Shown: piece after piece, positions 6,958 through 15,637 of the stretch
How the letters are laid out: each line of letters opens with the position of its first letter
Numbering within the stretch: the stretch's first letter is position 1
Origin: a virus
Virus record (IMG/VR): IMGVR_UViG_3300036770_007134
Location: 1 to 64,000 of that record
Direction: 5' to 3' (one strand)
DNA: 64,000 nucleotides
The notes under the pieces: generated by a model
What the model was told of the DNA's origin: nothing
The model's input: the letters and a program-made list of their open reading frames with translations, nothing else
The model's database searches: none
Position numbers and translations under genes: made by a program

Positions 6958-7020
6958 TTATTTCTCCTTTATAAAACAATATAGCAATATAGTACTGGAA
7001 TAGTACTGTTTTTGTACTTT
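6958..7020 (-). promoter_or_regulatory. AT-rich gap with short repeats, possible promoter
   Basis: This 63-base gap is long for this compact region. It holds two tandem copies of an 8-base CAATATAG unit (6978-6993) and AGTACTG at 6991-6997 and 7002-7008, with a further GTACT at 7014-7018. On the minus strand TGCTATATT could be an extended -10 box, but no convincing -35 lies upstream. A weak AGTAC/GTACT hairpin just after the preceding stop is also possible. Low confidence that it is functional. Confidence 0.25.
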
Positions 7021-8274
7021 TTAAGAATATTCTACAACTAAATCACTTAAAACTGGAGGAGTTTTATCATCCAATTGACTCAATGTTACCTCTATCCATA
7101 CACTATTCGATGCACCGGGGTTAGTCAATGTGTATATTCCACCATCTTCATATATAACCCTATAAGAAAAGCAGCTTGATATTAAATTTAATGGAACATT
7201 ATAAATTTTAGGGGTTACACTAGTAATAGAATTTATAACATCTCCATTTGAGGGGGTGTACTTTATAATGGTTTTGCCTTCTGGCATATACTTGTTGTAT
7301 CTTACGTCAAAATCGGATAGGCCATATGTATACACATTATTACCAAGTTCGTTGAAATAGTTTCTTTGGGAAAACTTAATCCTTATTGCGCTCGCATCAA
7401 TTTCCGAAAAATGAAAAGATAGTGGTCCACTATTAACAACCTTATCTGCACCGATGGTATCCCAACCACCTGGAGGGACCCTTCCTATCGCTTCTGATAT
7501 ATTATTATACATCCTTGTGTTATTTAATGGGGTCCATCCATCAGAATTATCTAAACTTGGATTACTTTTTGTAGTATATTCAATAGAAACTACATCTACA
7601 CCATAAGAAGGATATGGATTGAGCCTTACTTCATTAGCTTTGTATGATCCTGTAGATTCTGTTGGTATTTTAAAATATACCATCATTTGCGCTCCAGTAG
7701 TAACAGAAGAATCTACTACAATATTTCTTTTCCAGACTTTTGTTGGATCATCTAATATAGAATTGTAAATTGGTGTTGAATTAATGGTAGCGCCTGGTAA
7801 ATCTACTCCAGTGTAATTATTTTCTACTTTAGCTTTAAAAAATTTAGGAATAACTTGACCAGAAAATTGACTTCCAAATTTTAACTTTGAATAAGACCCA
7901 CTAGCTATAATTGGAAGTGTAATAACATTGTATATTGGATCAAAATACAAAAGCTGCGTTGATCCAATGGTGAAATTAGTATTTATAAAATTTGAATAAT
8001 CCAACTGACTAAATGAATGTATGGACATTTTATTACTAGCGGCCTCAAGCGCCCTAACCCTATCTTCCATATCTTTCAGGGCTACTGATAGAAATTTTTG
8101 ATCTTTCAAAACTCTTTCAAAAGCGTTTGCCAATCTTGAATCTATATCTAAAGCTCTATTATAAAGATAGACCAAATCTTTGTAATTTTCTTCAATTCTA
8201 TCATTATAGTCAGCGCTATTTACTGGTCCATTAAATTTGTAGTCTCTTTTCTTGGTATTTAAAAATTCTGACAT
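7021..8274 (-). CDS. Tail/baseplate protein, coil plus beta-sandwich (417 aa)
   Basis: The N-terminal ~90 residues are helical with heptads (IDSRLANAFERVLKDQKF and LKDMEDRVRALEAA), a trimerising coil. The rest is beta-rich. A segment around residues 175-330 (DDPTKVWKR, then STPYSYGV-type strands, then IRIKFSQRNY and VYTYGLSDFDVRY) has the feel of a discoidin/galactose-binding jelly roll. The plan recurs in the three larger neighbours at 8,682-15,636, suggesting a duplicated family. It is the last of the fibre/wedge series. It is probably a baseplate-attached or carbohydrate-contacting protein; no exact family is named. Confidence 0.7.
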   Translation of the reverse strand: MSEFLNTKKRDYKFNGPVNSADYNDRIEENYKDLVYLYNRALDIDSRLANAFERVLKDQKFLSVALKDMEDRVRALEAASNKMSIHSFSQLDYSNFINTNFTIGSTQLLYFDPIYNVITLPIIASGSYSKLKFGSQFSGQVIPKFFKAKVENNYTGVDLPGATINSTPIYNSILDDPTKVWKRNIVVDSSVTTGAQMMVYFKIPTESTGSYKANEVRLNPYPSYGVDVVSIEYTTKSNPSLDNSDGWTPLNNTRMYNNISEAIGRVPPGGWDTIGADKVVNSGPLSFHFSEIDASAIRIKFSQRNYFNELGNNVYTYGLSDFDVRYNKYMPEGKTIIKYTPSNGDVINSITSVTPKIYNVPLNLISSCFSYRVIYEDGGIYTLTNPGASNSVWIEVTLSQLDDKTPPVLSDLVVEYS

Positions 8275-8276
8275 TT

Positions 8277-8669
8277 TTATTCTTTCTCTAATCTAGATAT
8301 TTTATTCATAAGTCGGAAAACTCTAGAACCCATTTTGCCTAATGTGTCAATTTCAAGATCCTCTAAAGCCGGAGTGTCGTTGTCTAAAAGAAAACTAACT
8401 CCATCAACAGTATAACTCAAACCATCATTAAGCTTGACTGACTCAGTGTAATCAGAGTAGTCACCACTAACATATTTCAGATAATCAGCTAAATGAGACT
8501 CTATTTCGTCTAGCCTTGAAGATATTCTTGAAATATCAATTTTAAAATTATTAGATTCTGAATTTTCAGACTCACTAGACCTATAGGATCTATACCTTGT
8601 TCTACTACGAGTAAAAATTGGCTCTATATTTCTATTTGAGTTTTTTTCACTGCTGTACATAATAGCCAT
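8277..8669 (-). CDS. Small coiled-coil virion-associated protein (130 aa)
   Basis: The protein has a Ser/Arg-rich N-terminus (about residues 8-35, many SRS/RYRS turns), then helices RISSRLDEIESHLADYLKYV and GSRVFRLMNKISRLEKE at the two ends of a short beta hairpin (LSYTVDGVSFLLD). It lies between two coil-plus-beta wedge genes with 2- and 12-base gaps. It could be a bracket or connector that joins neighbouring trimeric proteins. No family is recognised. ATGs at 8669 and 8660 are both possible starts; 8669 has an AGG box at normal spacing. Confidence 0.65.
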   Translation of the reverse strand: MAIMYSSEKNSNRNIEPIFTRSRTRYRSYRSSESENSESNNFKIDISRISSRLDEIESHLADYLKYVSGDYSDYTESVKLNDGLSYTVDGVSFLLDNDTPALEDLEIDTLGKMGSRVFRLMNKISRLEKE

Positions 8670-8681
8670 TTTTATTACCTA

Positions 8682-10823
8682 TCATTCATTGTTTTTAAAT
8701 TTTACTCTTACGCCATTAACTATTGGAGAGGTAAATACATTTTCATATCTTCTAAGATCAATCCTGTATCTAACAGCTGAAATAGCTTCTGACACATCTG
8801 AATAGTACCTTATCATAGACGTGCCTAGTAGTTTTTTATTAGCTATAATTTCTCTAGAATTATACAATGTATCTATTGTGAATATATTATCTATTCTAGA
8901 TATTTTCTGTCTAAAATCTTCTGGAGATAAATAAGACATATAATTTAGGTAAACAGTTCCATATTCACTCAAACCTACTCCAGAAAACATGGAAAATGAA
9001 ATTCCATCACCAGAGAACGGCTTATCATAACCTATGTATATTTCATTAACGCCAGACTTAAAATTCCATTCCACATCTTTAGATATAACTCCAGCTGGCA
9101 AGTCTGAAATAAGAGTTCCATTAAGAAATATGGAAAGATTGTAATCTGATCTACTTTTTGATATCTTGCTAGAAACGACTCTAGACACATCGCACATCAC
9201 CCTGCAATCAAACATGCCAATACTCTTACTTTGTATAGATGTAGATGCAGAAATGAGTGAATTTGATAAAATAGAAGTTATTACCTGTACATTTTCGTCG
9301 TTTCTTAAACCATCAATCCAGTAATTCAGATCCTTGTAACGACTGTCTGAAATCGTATAATCTAAAATTATTTCCCTAAGCCTAAGAGCATTAATACCAG
9401 ATAGTATATAAGGTTGAACTATTTTGTCAAAAGAATTTACTTTAGCAATTCTCCATACATTATGGTCAACATATGGGTGCTTAATCGGATTCAAGTCGTT
9501 TATATTTTGCGAAGTATAATTCTCATCTATCATTAAAAACTTAGCAGACACGAGATCTGACTCAGATGCTATGTAATCTGTCCTAACATTAGAACCAACT
9601 AAATTTGCTATTTTATCTATCCCATCTGGAGCTAGATTAGTTGGACTAAGCCTTACCCAATTGAAATCATTGTAACTACTAGCTCCATCTAAATCTGGTG
9701 CTACATAATATTCAACATCTGAACCATTTGGGACCTGTGCATCTGACTGAATGGCAACTGAAGATATACTAAGTATATTATTGTCTATAGATGGTATGCT
9801 AATTGGGTTAGATACGAGAACTGCTTTTTTATCATATACATTAGAAAAAATTAAAAGCTCCCTAAGTCCAAATTCATATACGTACGGCTGACTTGATCCT
9901 GGAATAATTCTATCTGGTTCAGTTTTATATATAATAATTTGCGCACTAGAATATACCTCTGGATTAAATTGAAATATAAATCTAGAATAATCAGACTTAG
10001 AAGACTTAACCTTAGGACTAGACAAGCCCCCAGTGGAAGTGCCCAATCTGACTGAAACCGTACATGGGGAAGAGCCAAATGTGTAGCCAGATATAGAGGA
10101 GATTACCTGACCGATGTTAGACAAAGATACATCCAACCTAATTGCTACCACTCCCTGCTTATTTGACTCATATCTATATGACCAATATGTATCAGTCAAT
10201 CCATCAAACAATAAAGATGGATCATCCACAGTAGACCCATCGACTAAAGTTGAACCATCAAATGATACACTGTACTTAACATCAGCTGATGCTATCCCAC
10301 CAAGGGCCGAACTGTAAGAAAGATTATTCGATATCTTTGGTATCGAAACAAAACCTCTATCCACATCAACATATGCTGTAGTAAGATTCATGTCTATATC
10401 AGACAATGAATTAAATGATTCATATTTAGAATAAAAAAATCCATCAGAATTATTATTTGCAAATAAAAGCTGATCTACTTTATTCTCAAGATCTCTTCTT
10501 TTAGCTTTTAGGTTATATAGTTTAGAATTTAAATTTGTTATAACGGAAAATAATTCATTATTATTTTCCGAAACACAATCGTATATAACTTCTAAATTTA
10601 GAAGACTATTTGCCATTAGCTCATTTAATATGTCGGGATCTACATTGTTCTGCCTTTGAAGAAAATCAAAAGGTACATTGACGGGAAAACCTAGGCTGTT
10701 TATAGAAAAATACTTATTAAACTCTTTTCTAACTTCAATTTCAGAAGGTTTTACCCCCTTAGAATAAAGTATTTTATAAAGATTTAAGAGAAACTTTCTT
10801 TTTTGTATCGTAGATATATTCAC
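8682..10823 (-). CDS. Large baseplate/fibre protein with discoidin-like region (713 aa)
   Basis: The 713-aa protein starts with helices (1-130) ending in a coil (LNSKLYNLKAKRRDLENKVDQLL). A beta-rich body follows, in which residues about 205-330 (LFDGLTDTYWSYRYE, GVVAIRLDVSL, PCTVSVRLG, YVYEFGLRELLIFSN) follow the strand order of F5/8-type C carbohydrate-binding domains. A second beta region lies at about 380-680. The start is GTG at 10823, overlapping the previous stop as GTGA. Family resemblance to the 725-, 876- and 417-aa neighbours suggests duplication. The likely role is a baseplate wedge or receptor-contact protein. The domain call is by pattern only. Confidence 0.7.
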   Translation of the reverse strand: MNISTIQKRKFLLNLYKILYSKGVKPSEIEVRKEFNKYFSINSLGFPVNVPFDFLQRQNNVDPDILNELMANSLLNLEVIYDCVSENNNELFSVITNLNSKLYNLKAKRRDLENKVDQLLFANNNSDGFFYSKYESFNSLSDIDMNLTTAYVDVDRGFVSIPKISNNLSYSSALGGIASADVKYSVSFDGSTLVDGSTVDDPSLLFDGLTDTYWSYRYESNKQGVVAIRLDVSLSNIGQVISSISGYTFGSSPCTVSVRLGTSTGGLSSPKVKSSKSDYSRFIFQFNPEVYSSAQIIIYKTEPDRIIPGSSQPYVYEFGLRELLIFSNVYDKKAVLVSNPISIPSIDNNILSISSVAIQSDAQVPNGSDVEYYVAPDLDGASSYNDFNWVRLSPTNLAPDGIDKIANLVGSNVRTDYIASESDLVSAKFLMIDENYTSQNINDLNPIKHPYVDHNVWRIAKVNSFDKIVQPYILSGINALRLREIILDYTISDSRYKDLNYWIDGLRNDENVQVITSILSNSLISASTSIQSKSIGMFDCRVMCDVSRVVSSKISKSRSDYNLSIFLNGTLISDLPAGVISKDVEWNFKSGVNEIYIGYDKPFSGDGISFSMFSGVGLSEYGTVYLNYMSYLSPEDFRQKISRIDNIFTIDTLYNSREIIANKKLLGTSMIRYYSDVSEAISAVRYRIDLRRYENVFTSPIVNGVRVKFKNNE

Positions 10824-12997
10824 AACTTTTGGACCTTTGCTATCAATTGATATGAGCGAATCACTGGTGTGATATTTTTATTCGTAGACTTAGAGCACCT
10901 GATCATAACTCTTAATGCCCTAACTTTATCGGGAACATCTGGGTAATTCAAATATGCGACTCCGGGTAGTTTATTCTCTTCTAATATTTTCCTATTAAAA
11001 GCTATTACCTCTGCGATTCCCCTAAAAGAAAGTTCCACTGGAGATATCTCAAACCAGTTATTAGATCCAGTAGATATATAATATCTAAACGATAGATCGT
11101 TAGCATACGTGTTATCGTCCGTAGCGTCGACAGATAACATTACAGACTCCACTTCATTATCAAAAGTATATAAAGACGATACAATTTCAAATTCATCATT
11201 ATATATTTCATGAGAAATAGAAAAATCTGCCAACCCTATGCTCCATCTTTTGGCGTTTAGTATTTCCTTTTTCATCTGAAGCTTTACCGGGTAATCTTTT
11301 TCTGTTTGTGGAATGGTCAAAAAAACCTGTTCAGCAGAGAAGGTATTTTCATTAATATCAATTATAAACCTATTCCCATTCCCAGCCAATATTTCATATG
11401 GGTTTGATCCATTGAAAGAATTCGTTACATCTTGTACCCAAGAAGCAATCCCCTCTGCAGCAGTTAGTGCGTCTTGCTCAGAAGAATACACTATGTTAGA
11501 AAAATTAATAATCGACAATTCTTCAGCATCTACGAAATCAATAATTTGCGAACCGCTGTAATCCCTGTATCCAGAAAAGTAAACCTCTTTACTCGTCTCA
11601 TTTACATCTGTCAAATTAAATTTAATTGCCCAGCCCGATATCTCTCTTTCTGCTGAAGTAACGTATGTTTGAAGAGTTATAATATTATCAGGCTGAACTT
11701 TTATATTGTTAGCCAAACCCATAGATGGAATTATCTTACTTTTATCAAAAGAAACCTTCAGGTACTGGCTTTGATTTAAGAGGTCTGGATTAAACCTCTC
11801 CATGCCATCAAATGGAGTCTTAATATCCGTTTCAATCGGCTGCCAGTAAACATGTTGGATAATTATATCCTGGTAAAAACTTTGAGAAACCTCCACAATA
11901 AAGTAGCTTACAGGCCTTTCTGTAAATCTTATTGTAGCTGAATTGTAGAAATAATTTTTAGACATTTCTATATTTAAAGGAGATATAGATGACCCTATAA
12001 ATATAGGTTCTTTTAAAATATTTTCCGAATTACCATCAGAATCAAAAGCATATATTGACTCTACCTTAACGGTGGAAAGAGATTTGAAATTTGGAGTTAT
12101 GTCTATTGCATTAGCTAACTGTGGGTATCTAGACTCCAATTTAAAGGTTAATACAAGAGGGTCAGATTCCGAATGCTCAGACCAGTCATATAGTCCTCCA
12201 ACTTCAACTGTAGAAGCTATATTGCCATCAGATATATATTTAAATTCATTATCATAATAGCTATTTGGTTTTTTCACATTTATCGATTCATATTCAAAAT
12301 ATGTAAGAGCCGTATCGTCAATGATGGATGACACGGATGACACAAAAGGTGTTTCTATGTAATCGTATTTGTAACCAAAGTCACTATTTTCATCATCAGA
12401 TCTTGAGACCCTATGATTATTTCCGGGAAATCCATTTGATGGAAGCAGTGATATTTTATATGGTGTCCATTTCTTTATATCTTTAATCGGAAAAGTTAAA
12501 GAACCATTTCTTACCACTGGAATAAGCCCCGACTTTATGCCTGATATATCAAAATTATCCATATTATCAAAAGAGTCCCCAAAATACACCAAGTCATCAG
12601 ATGGACTTTTAGTGTACATTTGAAGTATTTTAGACTTAGAAGAAATTCTATTTAAAAAAGCTTTTTCTTTCTGTATCTCAGAAAAAAATAAATTGAACGC
12701 ATTTACAACTTTGGCATTGAGGTAGTCGACTTGTCTTGTGATCGAATTTATATCAGAAGTCAGCGATGTGCTAAAATTATTTATTTTAGTAGAAAATGGA
12801 GGTTCACCGTGTATGAACGGAATATATTCGGTCATCGGCATTCCTACGTTAGAATATACCTTAGAGAGCACCTCATAATACCTGGCGATTTTTTCGTCAT
12901 CATCAACAAAATCGCCATTAATCTCCTCCAAAAAAAATGATTTAAGAGAATTAAATATTTGTTCGTATACTAAAGTATTAGATGAAATTTGAGTCAT
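10820..12997 (-). CDS. Large baseplate/fibre protein, coil plus beta (725 aa)
   Basis: The helical N-terminus (1-135) contains TSDINSITRQVDYLNAK and EIQKEKAFLNRISSK, a long coil. It is followed by LVYFGDSFDNMDNFD and a beta-rich body. Residues about 250-400 (ISDGNIASTVEVGG, LVLTFKLESR, ATIRFTERPVSYFIVEVSQ) again look like a sandwich of the discoidin type. The C-terminal half (about 600-725) repeats strand-rich segments ending in KVRALRVMIRCSKS. It is coupled to the next gene by a 4-base overlap. No named family; I infer a baseplate wedge or fibre role from position and architecture. Confidence 0.7.
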   Translation of the reverse strand: MTQISSNTLVYEQIFNSLKSFFLEEINGDFVDDDEKIARYYEVLSKVYSNVGMPMTEYIPFIHGEPPFSTKINNFSTSLTSDINSITRQVDYLNAKVVNAFNLFFSEIQKEKAFLNRISSKSKILQMYTKSPSDDLVYFGDSFDNMDNFDISGIKSGLIPVVRNGSLTFPIKDIKKWTPYKISLLPSNGFPGNNHRVSRSDDENSDFGYKYDYIETPFVSSVSSIIDDTALTYFEYESINVKKPNSYYDNEFKYISDGNIASTVEVGGLYDWSEHSESDPLVLTFKLESRYPQLANAIDITPNFKSLSTVKVESIYAFDSDGNSENILKEPIFIGSSISPLNIEMSKNYFYNSATIRFTERPVSYFIVEVSQSFYQDIIIQHVYWQPIETDIKTPFDGMERFNPDLLNQSQYLKVSFDKSKIIPSMGLANNIKVQPDNIITLQTYVTSAEREISGWAIKFNLTDVNETSKEVYFSGYRDYSGSQIIDFVDAEELSIINFSNIVYSSEQDALTAAEGIASWVQDVTNSFNGSNPYEILAGNGNRFIIDINENTFSAEQVFLTIPQTEKDYPVKLQMKKEILNAKRWSIGLADFSISHEIYNDEFEIVSSLYTFDNEVESVMLSVDATDDNTYANDLSFRYYISTGSNNWFEISPVELSFRGIAEVIAFNRKILEENKLPGVAYLNYPDVPDKVRALRVMIRCSKSTNKNITPVIRSYQLIAKVQKL

Positions 12998-13005
12998 CGA
13001 TTAAC

Positions 13006-15636
13006 CTAACTTGATATTGATATTTTACTTAGTTTATCATAAAATGGATTTTTATTTGAAGTTTTCAGTTTTAACAGTAGAGCGTCTACGCTAAATAGGC
13101 TATCTATATTTTTTAAATTTTTTCTAAGAACCATTCTAAACCTTAAACTATATGGTATATATTCATAATCAACTGTAAAGCCTTGATTAACTTGCCTGTC
13201 AAATATTATTTCTCTACCATTAGAGATAAAAAGAATCTGGTTTGATGTGTAAAAGCTTACTTTTTGTGGAGAGTCGGTATAGTTAGTGAGATCTATACCA
13301 TAAGTTCCATCATCGAACCTTATAGTAATAGGTTTATATGAATTGCCGTAGTCGCCTTCATAAAAAATGGTACCATATTTATCGCTGTATATTCTTGATG
13401 AAATGTTTGAAGATTTTACATACGGCATATAATCGAGCTTAATAACTTTTCCCGCCATTGCGGAGTCGAACACTTGACCAAACCCATTAGCTGATTCATA
13501 TCTTTTTACTGTTTCTTTAAAAGAATTATCCTTAACAAAATCAATGACATCAGGAGAATATTCTGCTTTATTTAATTCATACGCAGTAGAATAAACTGAA
13601 TTCGAATTAGAGTTCAATATAATTTCATTTATTGTGATCGAATTGGTTATCGAGTTATATGAATACTTTAATGGATCGCAGAGAAAGCCGTCTATATAGA
13701 CCTTAATAGTGCCAATTAATGGTCTAAACCTTAGCGGAGCTGTGTATGTTGATGAGTTGAAAAATAAAACTTCAGAATCTATAGAATCTTCACCACTGAA
13801 TGCTAAAGGTTGCCAATCGCTCTCGTTTACGGGATAATCTGAGTTAGAAATTGATAATTCATAAGAAATTGAAGATGGAATATCAAACTCAGAAACTATC
13901 ACACTATCGTTAGAATTAAATCTACAAGACGCTTTAATTGCTTCGACATGAGAAGAAATAGGGATTTTTCTACTAACAAAAACAGCCTTATCAACCTGTT
14001 TATTATTAGATAACAAAAATTCCATAGACTGGACTGAAAATGCGTACTCGTAAGCGTCAGCTTTCTCTGCTGACGCAAGAGCTCTTGTTATTCCATTGAG
14101 TCCATAAACTTTTACGGGCCTTGAATAATCTATTGTTTTGTAGTCAAAAAAATTTGAGTTTTTAGATATCATAAAAGATGATGAGCCCAAGCTTCCAATA
14201 GATCTTGACGACGAAGGCCTATCTATATAGTTATGTGTCTCAAATAAAACACCCTTAGAATCAAGTGACGAAGCCATAGAGTTTACCAAATCTACAAAAA
14301 CAGGAGATCCCACAATACCGGTATCAGAAATTTTATCTGAGACATTAAACATTCTTAATCTATCTGACATTTTAGTCACATATCTTTTTAGTGTATTCGG
14401 GAAAGAGTTAGAGTAATAGCTGTAATTAACGCGATTGGATTTTCTTATTTTTTCTATATCTGTTCTTTCTTTCATGAATCTATATACAACATCTTGAGAT
14501 TCGCTAAATGTTTCTGCTCTTTCTAATGATTTATAATTCATGAAATGTTGTATTAACTTAGAGTTAATTTCAGATTTTATTGGAACAATTTTAGATCTTA
14601 AATATCCAATTTGATTAAATATAATTATCATTTTATCAATAGACACTTTACCAAATGATATCTCAGACAAAGAAGAAAGCGACACAGGATGTTCTAATAC
14701 TGTTTTAAATGGCTTTATCTCAGATGAATTACCAGAAGATATATTTGAAGACTGCGTAAAGTATTCATCAGTAAAAAGTATGATTTGAGACACGTACATG
14801 TCTCTTCCATCATTCGGCACAAGCCGAATAGAGTCACATGTAACTGGTGAGTTAAAATCTATATGAACAGCGGTTTGTGCACCATTTAATATTGGATTTG
14901 AATATGTAATATACTTAGAATAATGATCGAGTGTTGCGGACAATATATGAGGACTCTTAACTGTTGTCGTCCATGAATCTTTTAATGTTTCCGTAAAAAC
15001 AGACATAAAATCCGAAGAAGAAGTAACATAATCCTGATAATTAGATTCAATATTAATACTTTTAATATTTTCTAAAACATTTACAGACTCATAAGAATTT
15101 CCCATTTTAAATGTGCCAGAAAACTGATCTATATACCCACCAGTTTCACCATTAAAAGCGTCTCCGGACCTATCCGGTATAGGAAAGTTAACCCCGTCAC
15201 TAGTATAAAAGTTTAAGCTGTCGTTAAATTTTTCAATATAACCAAAATCGTATAGATCATCTTTACCAGATGTAAATTCATATGTATCAGCAAACGTTTC
15301 TAAAGTCGCTATATCATTTTCTAGTTTTTTAATTTCCGATGAAAAGACATCTACCATAGAAGATATGGCTACACTGGTTGAATTTAAAACTCTAAAAAGT
15401 CTAGACATTCTTATAAAAGAATCTCTAAAAAGATCTATTAATATCTCTCTATTCATTACCGAAAATGGGACCACGACACCGGCAGCAAAGTCTTCCCCCA
15501 CACTGAATGAGTTAATGGACGCAACTAAAGAAGAAAGCTGGTCTTTATCTACTTTCATGCTTCTAATAAGGCTGCTTACCGTAGCTCTGCTGCCTTTTGA
15601 TAATGATCTAATATTTGTAGATAGTGAATCAATCAT
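13006..15636 (-). CDS. Large baseplate/fibre protein, coil plus beta (876 aa)
   Basis: The first 125 residues are helical (LVASINSFSV; SSEIKKLENDIATLETFA). FTSGKDDLYDFGYIEKFND and a beta body follow, matching the order seen in the 725-aa neighbour. Residues about 235-310 (TAVHIDFNSPVTCDSIRLV then VSQIILFTDEYF) resemble a galactose-binding sandwich. The C-terminal part has strand repeats (GTIKVYIDGFLCDPLKY; FDDGTYGIDLTNYTDSPQ). It sits one base after the stop of the 1871-aa gene. It is probably part of the wedge/fibre set at the tail end; catalytic motifs are not visible. Confidence 0.7.
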   Translation of the reverse strand: MIDSLSTNIRSLSKGSRATVSSLIRSMKVDKDQLSSLVASINSFSVGEDFAAGVVVPFSVMNREILIDLFRDSFIRMSRLFRVLNSTSVAISSMVDVFSSEIKKLENDIATLETFADTYEFTSGKDDLYDFGYIEKFNDSLNFYTSDGVNFPIPDRSGDAFNGETGGYIDQFSGTFKMGNSYESVNVLENIKSINIESNYQDYVTSSSDFMSVFTETLKDSWTTTVKSPHILSATLDHYSKYITYSNPILNGAQTAVHIDFNSPVTCDSIRLVPNDGRDMYVSQIILFTDEYFTQSSNISSGNSSEIKPFKTVLEHPVSLSSLSEISFGKVSIDKMIIIFNQIGYLRSKIVPIKSEINSKLIQHFMNYKSLERAETFSESQDVVYRFMKERTDIEKIRKSNRVNYSYYSNSFPNTLKRYVTKMSDRLRMFNVSDKISDTGIVGSPVFVDLVNSMASSLDSKGVLFETHNYIDRPSSSRSIGSLGSSSFMISKNSNFFDYKTIDYSRPVKVYGLNGITRALASAEKADAYEYAFSVQSMEFLLSNNKQVDKAVFVSRKIPISSHVEAIKASCRFNSNDSVIVSEFDIPSSISYELSISNSDYPVNESDWQPLAFSGEDSIDSEVLFFNSSTYTAPLRFRPLIGTIKVYIDGFLCDPLKYSYNSITNSITINEIILNSNSNSVYSTAYELNKAEYSPDVIDFVKDNSFKETVKRYESANGFGQVFDSAMAGKVIKLDYMPYVKSSNISSRIYSDKYGTIFYEGDYGNSYKPITIRFDDGTYGIDLTNYTDSPQKVSFYTSNQILFISNGREIIFDRQVNQGFTVDYEYIPYSLRFRMVLRKNLKNIDSLFSVDALLLKLKTSNKNPFYDKLSKISISS

Positions 15637-15637
15637 G

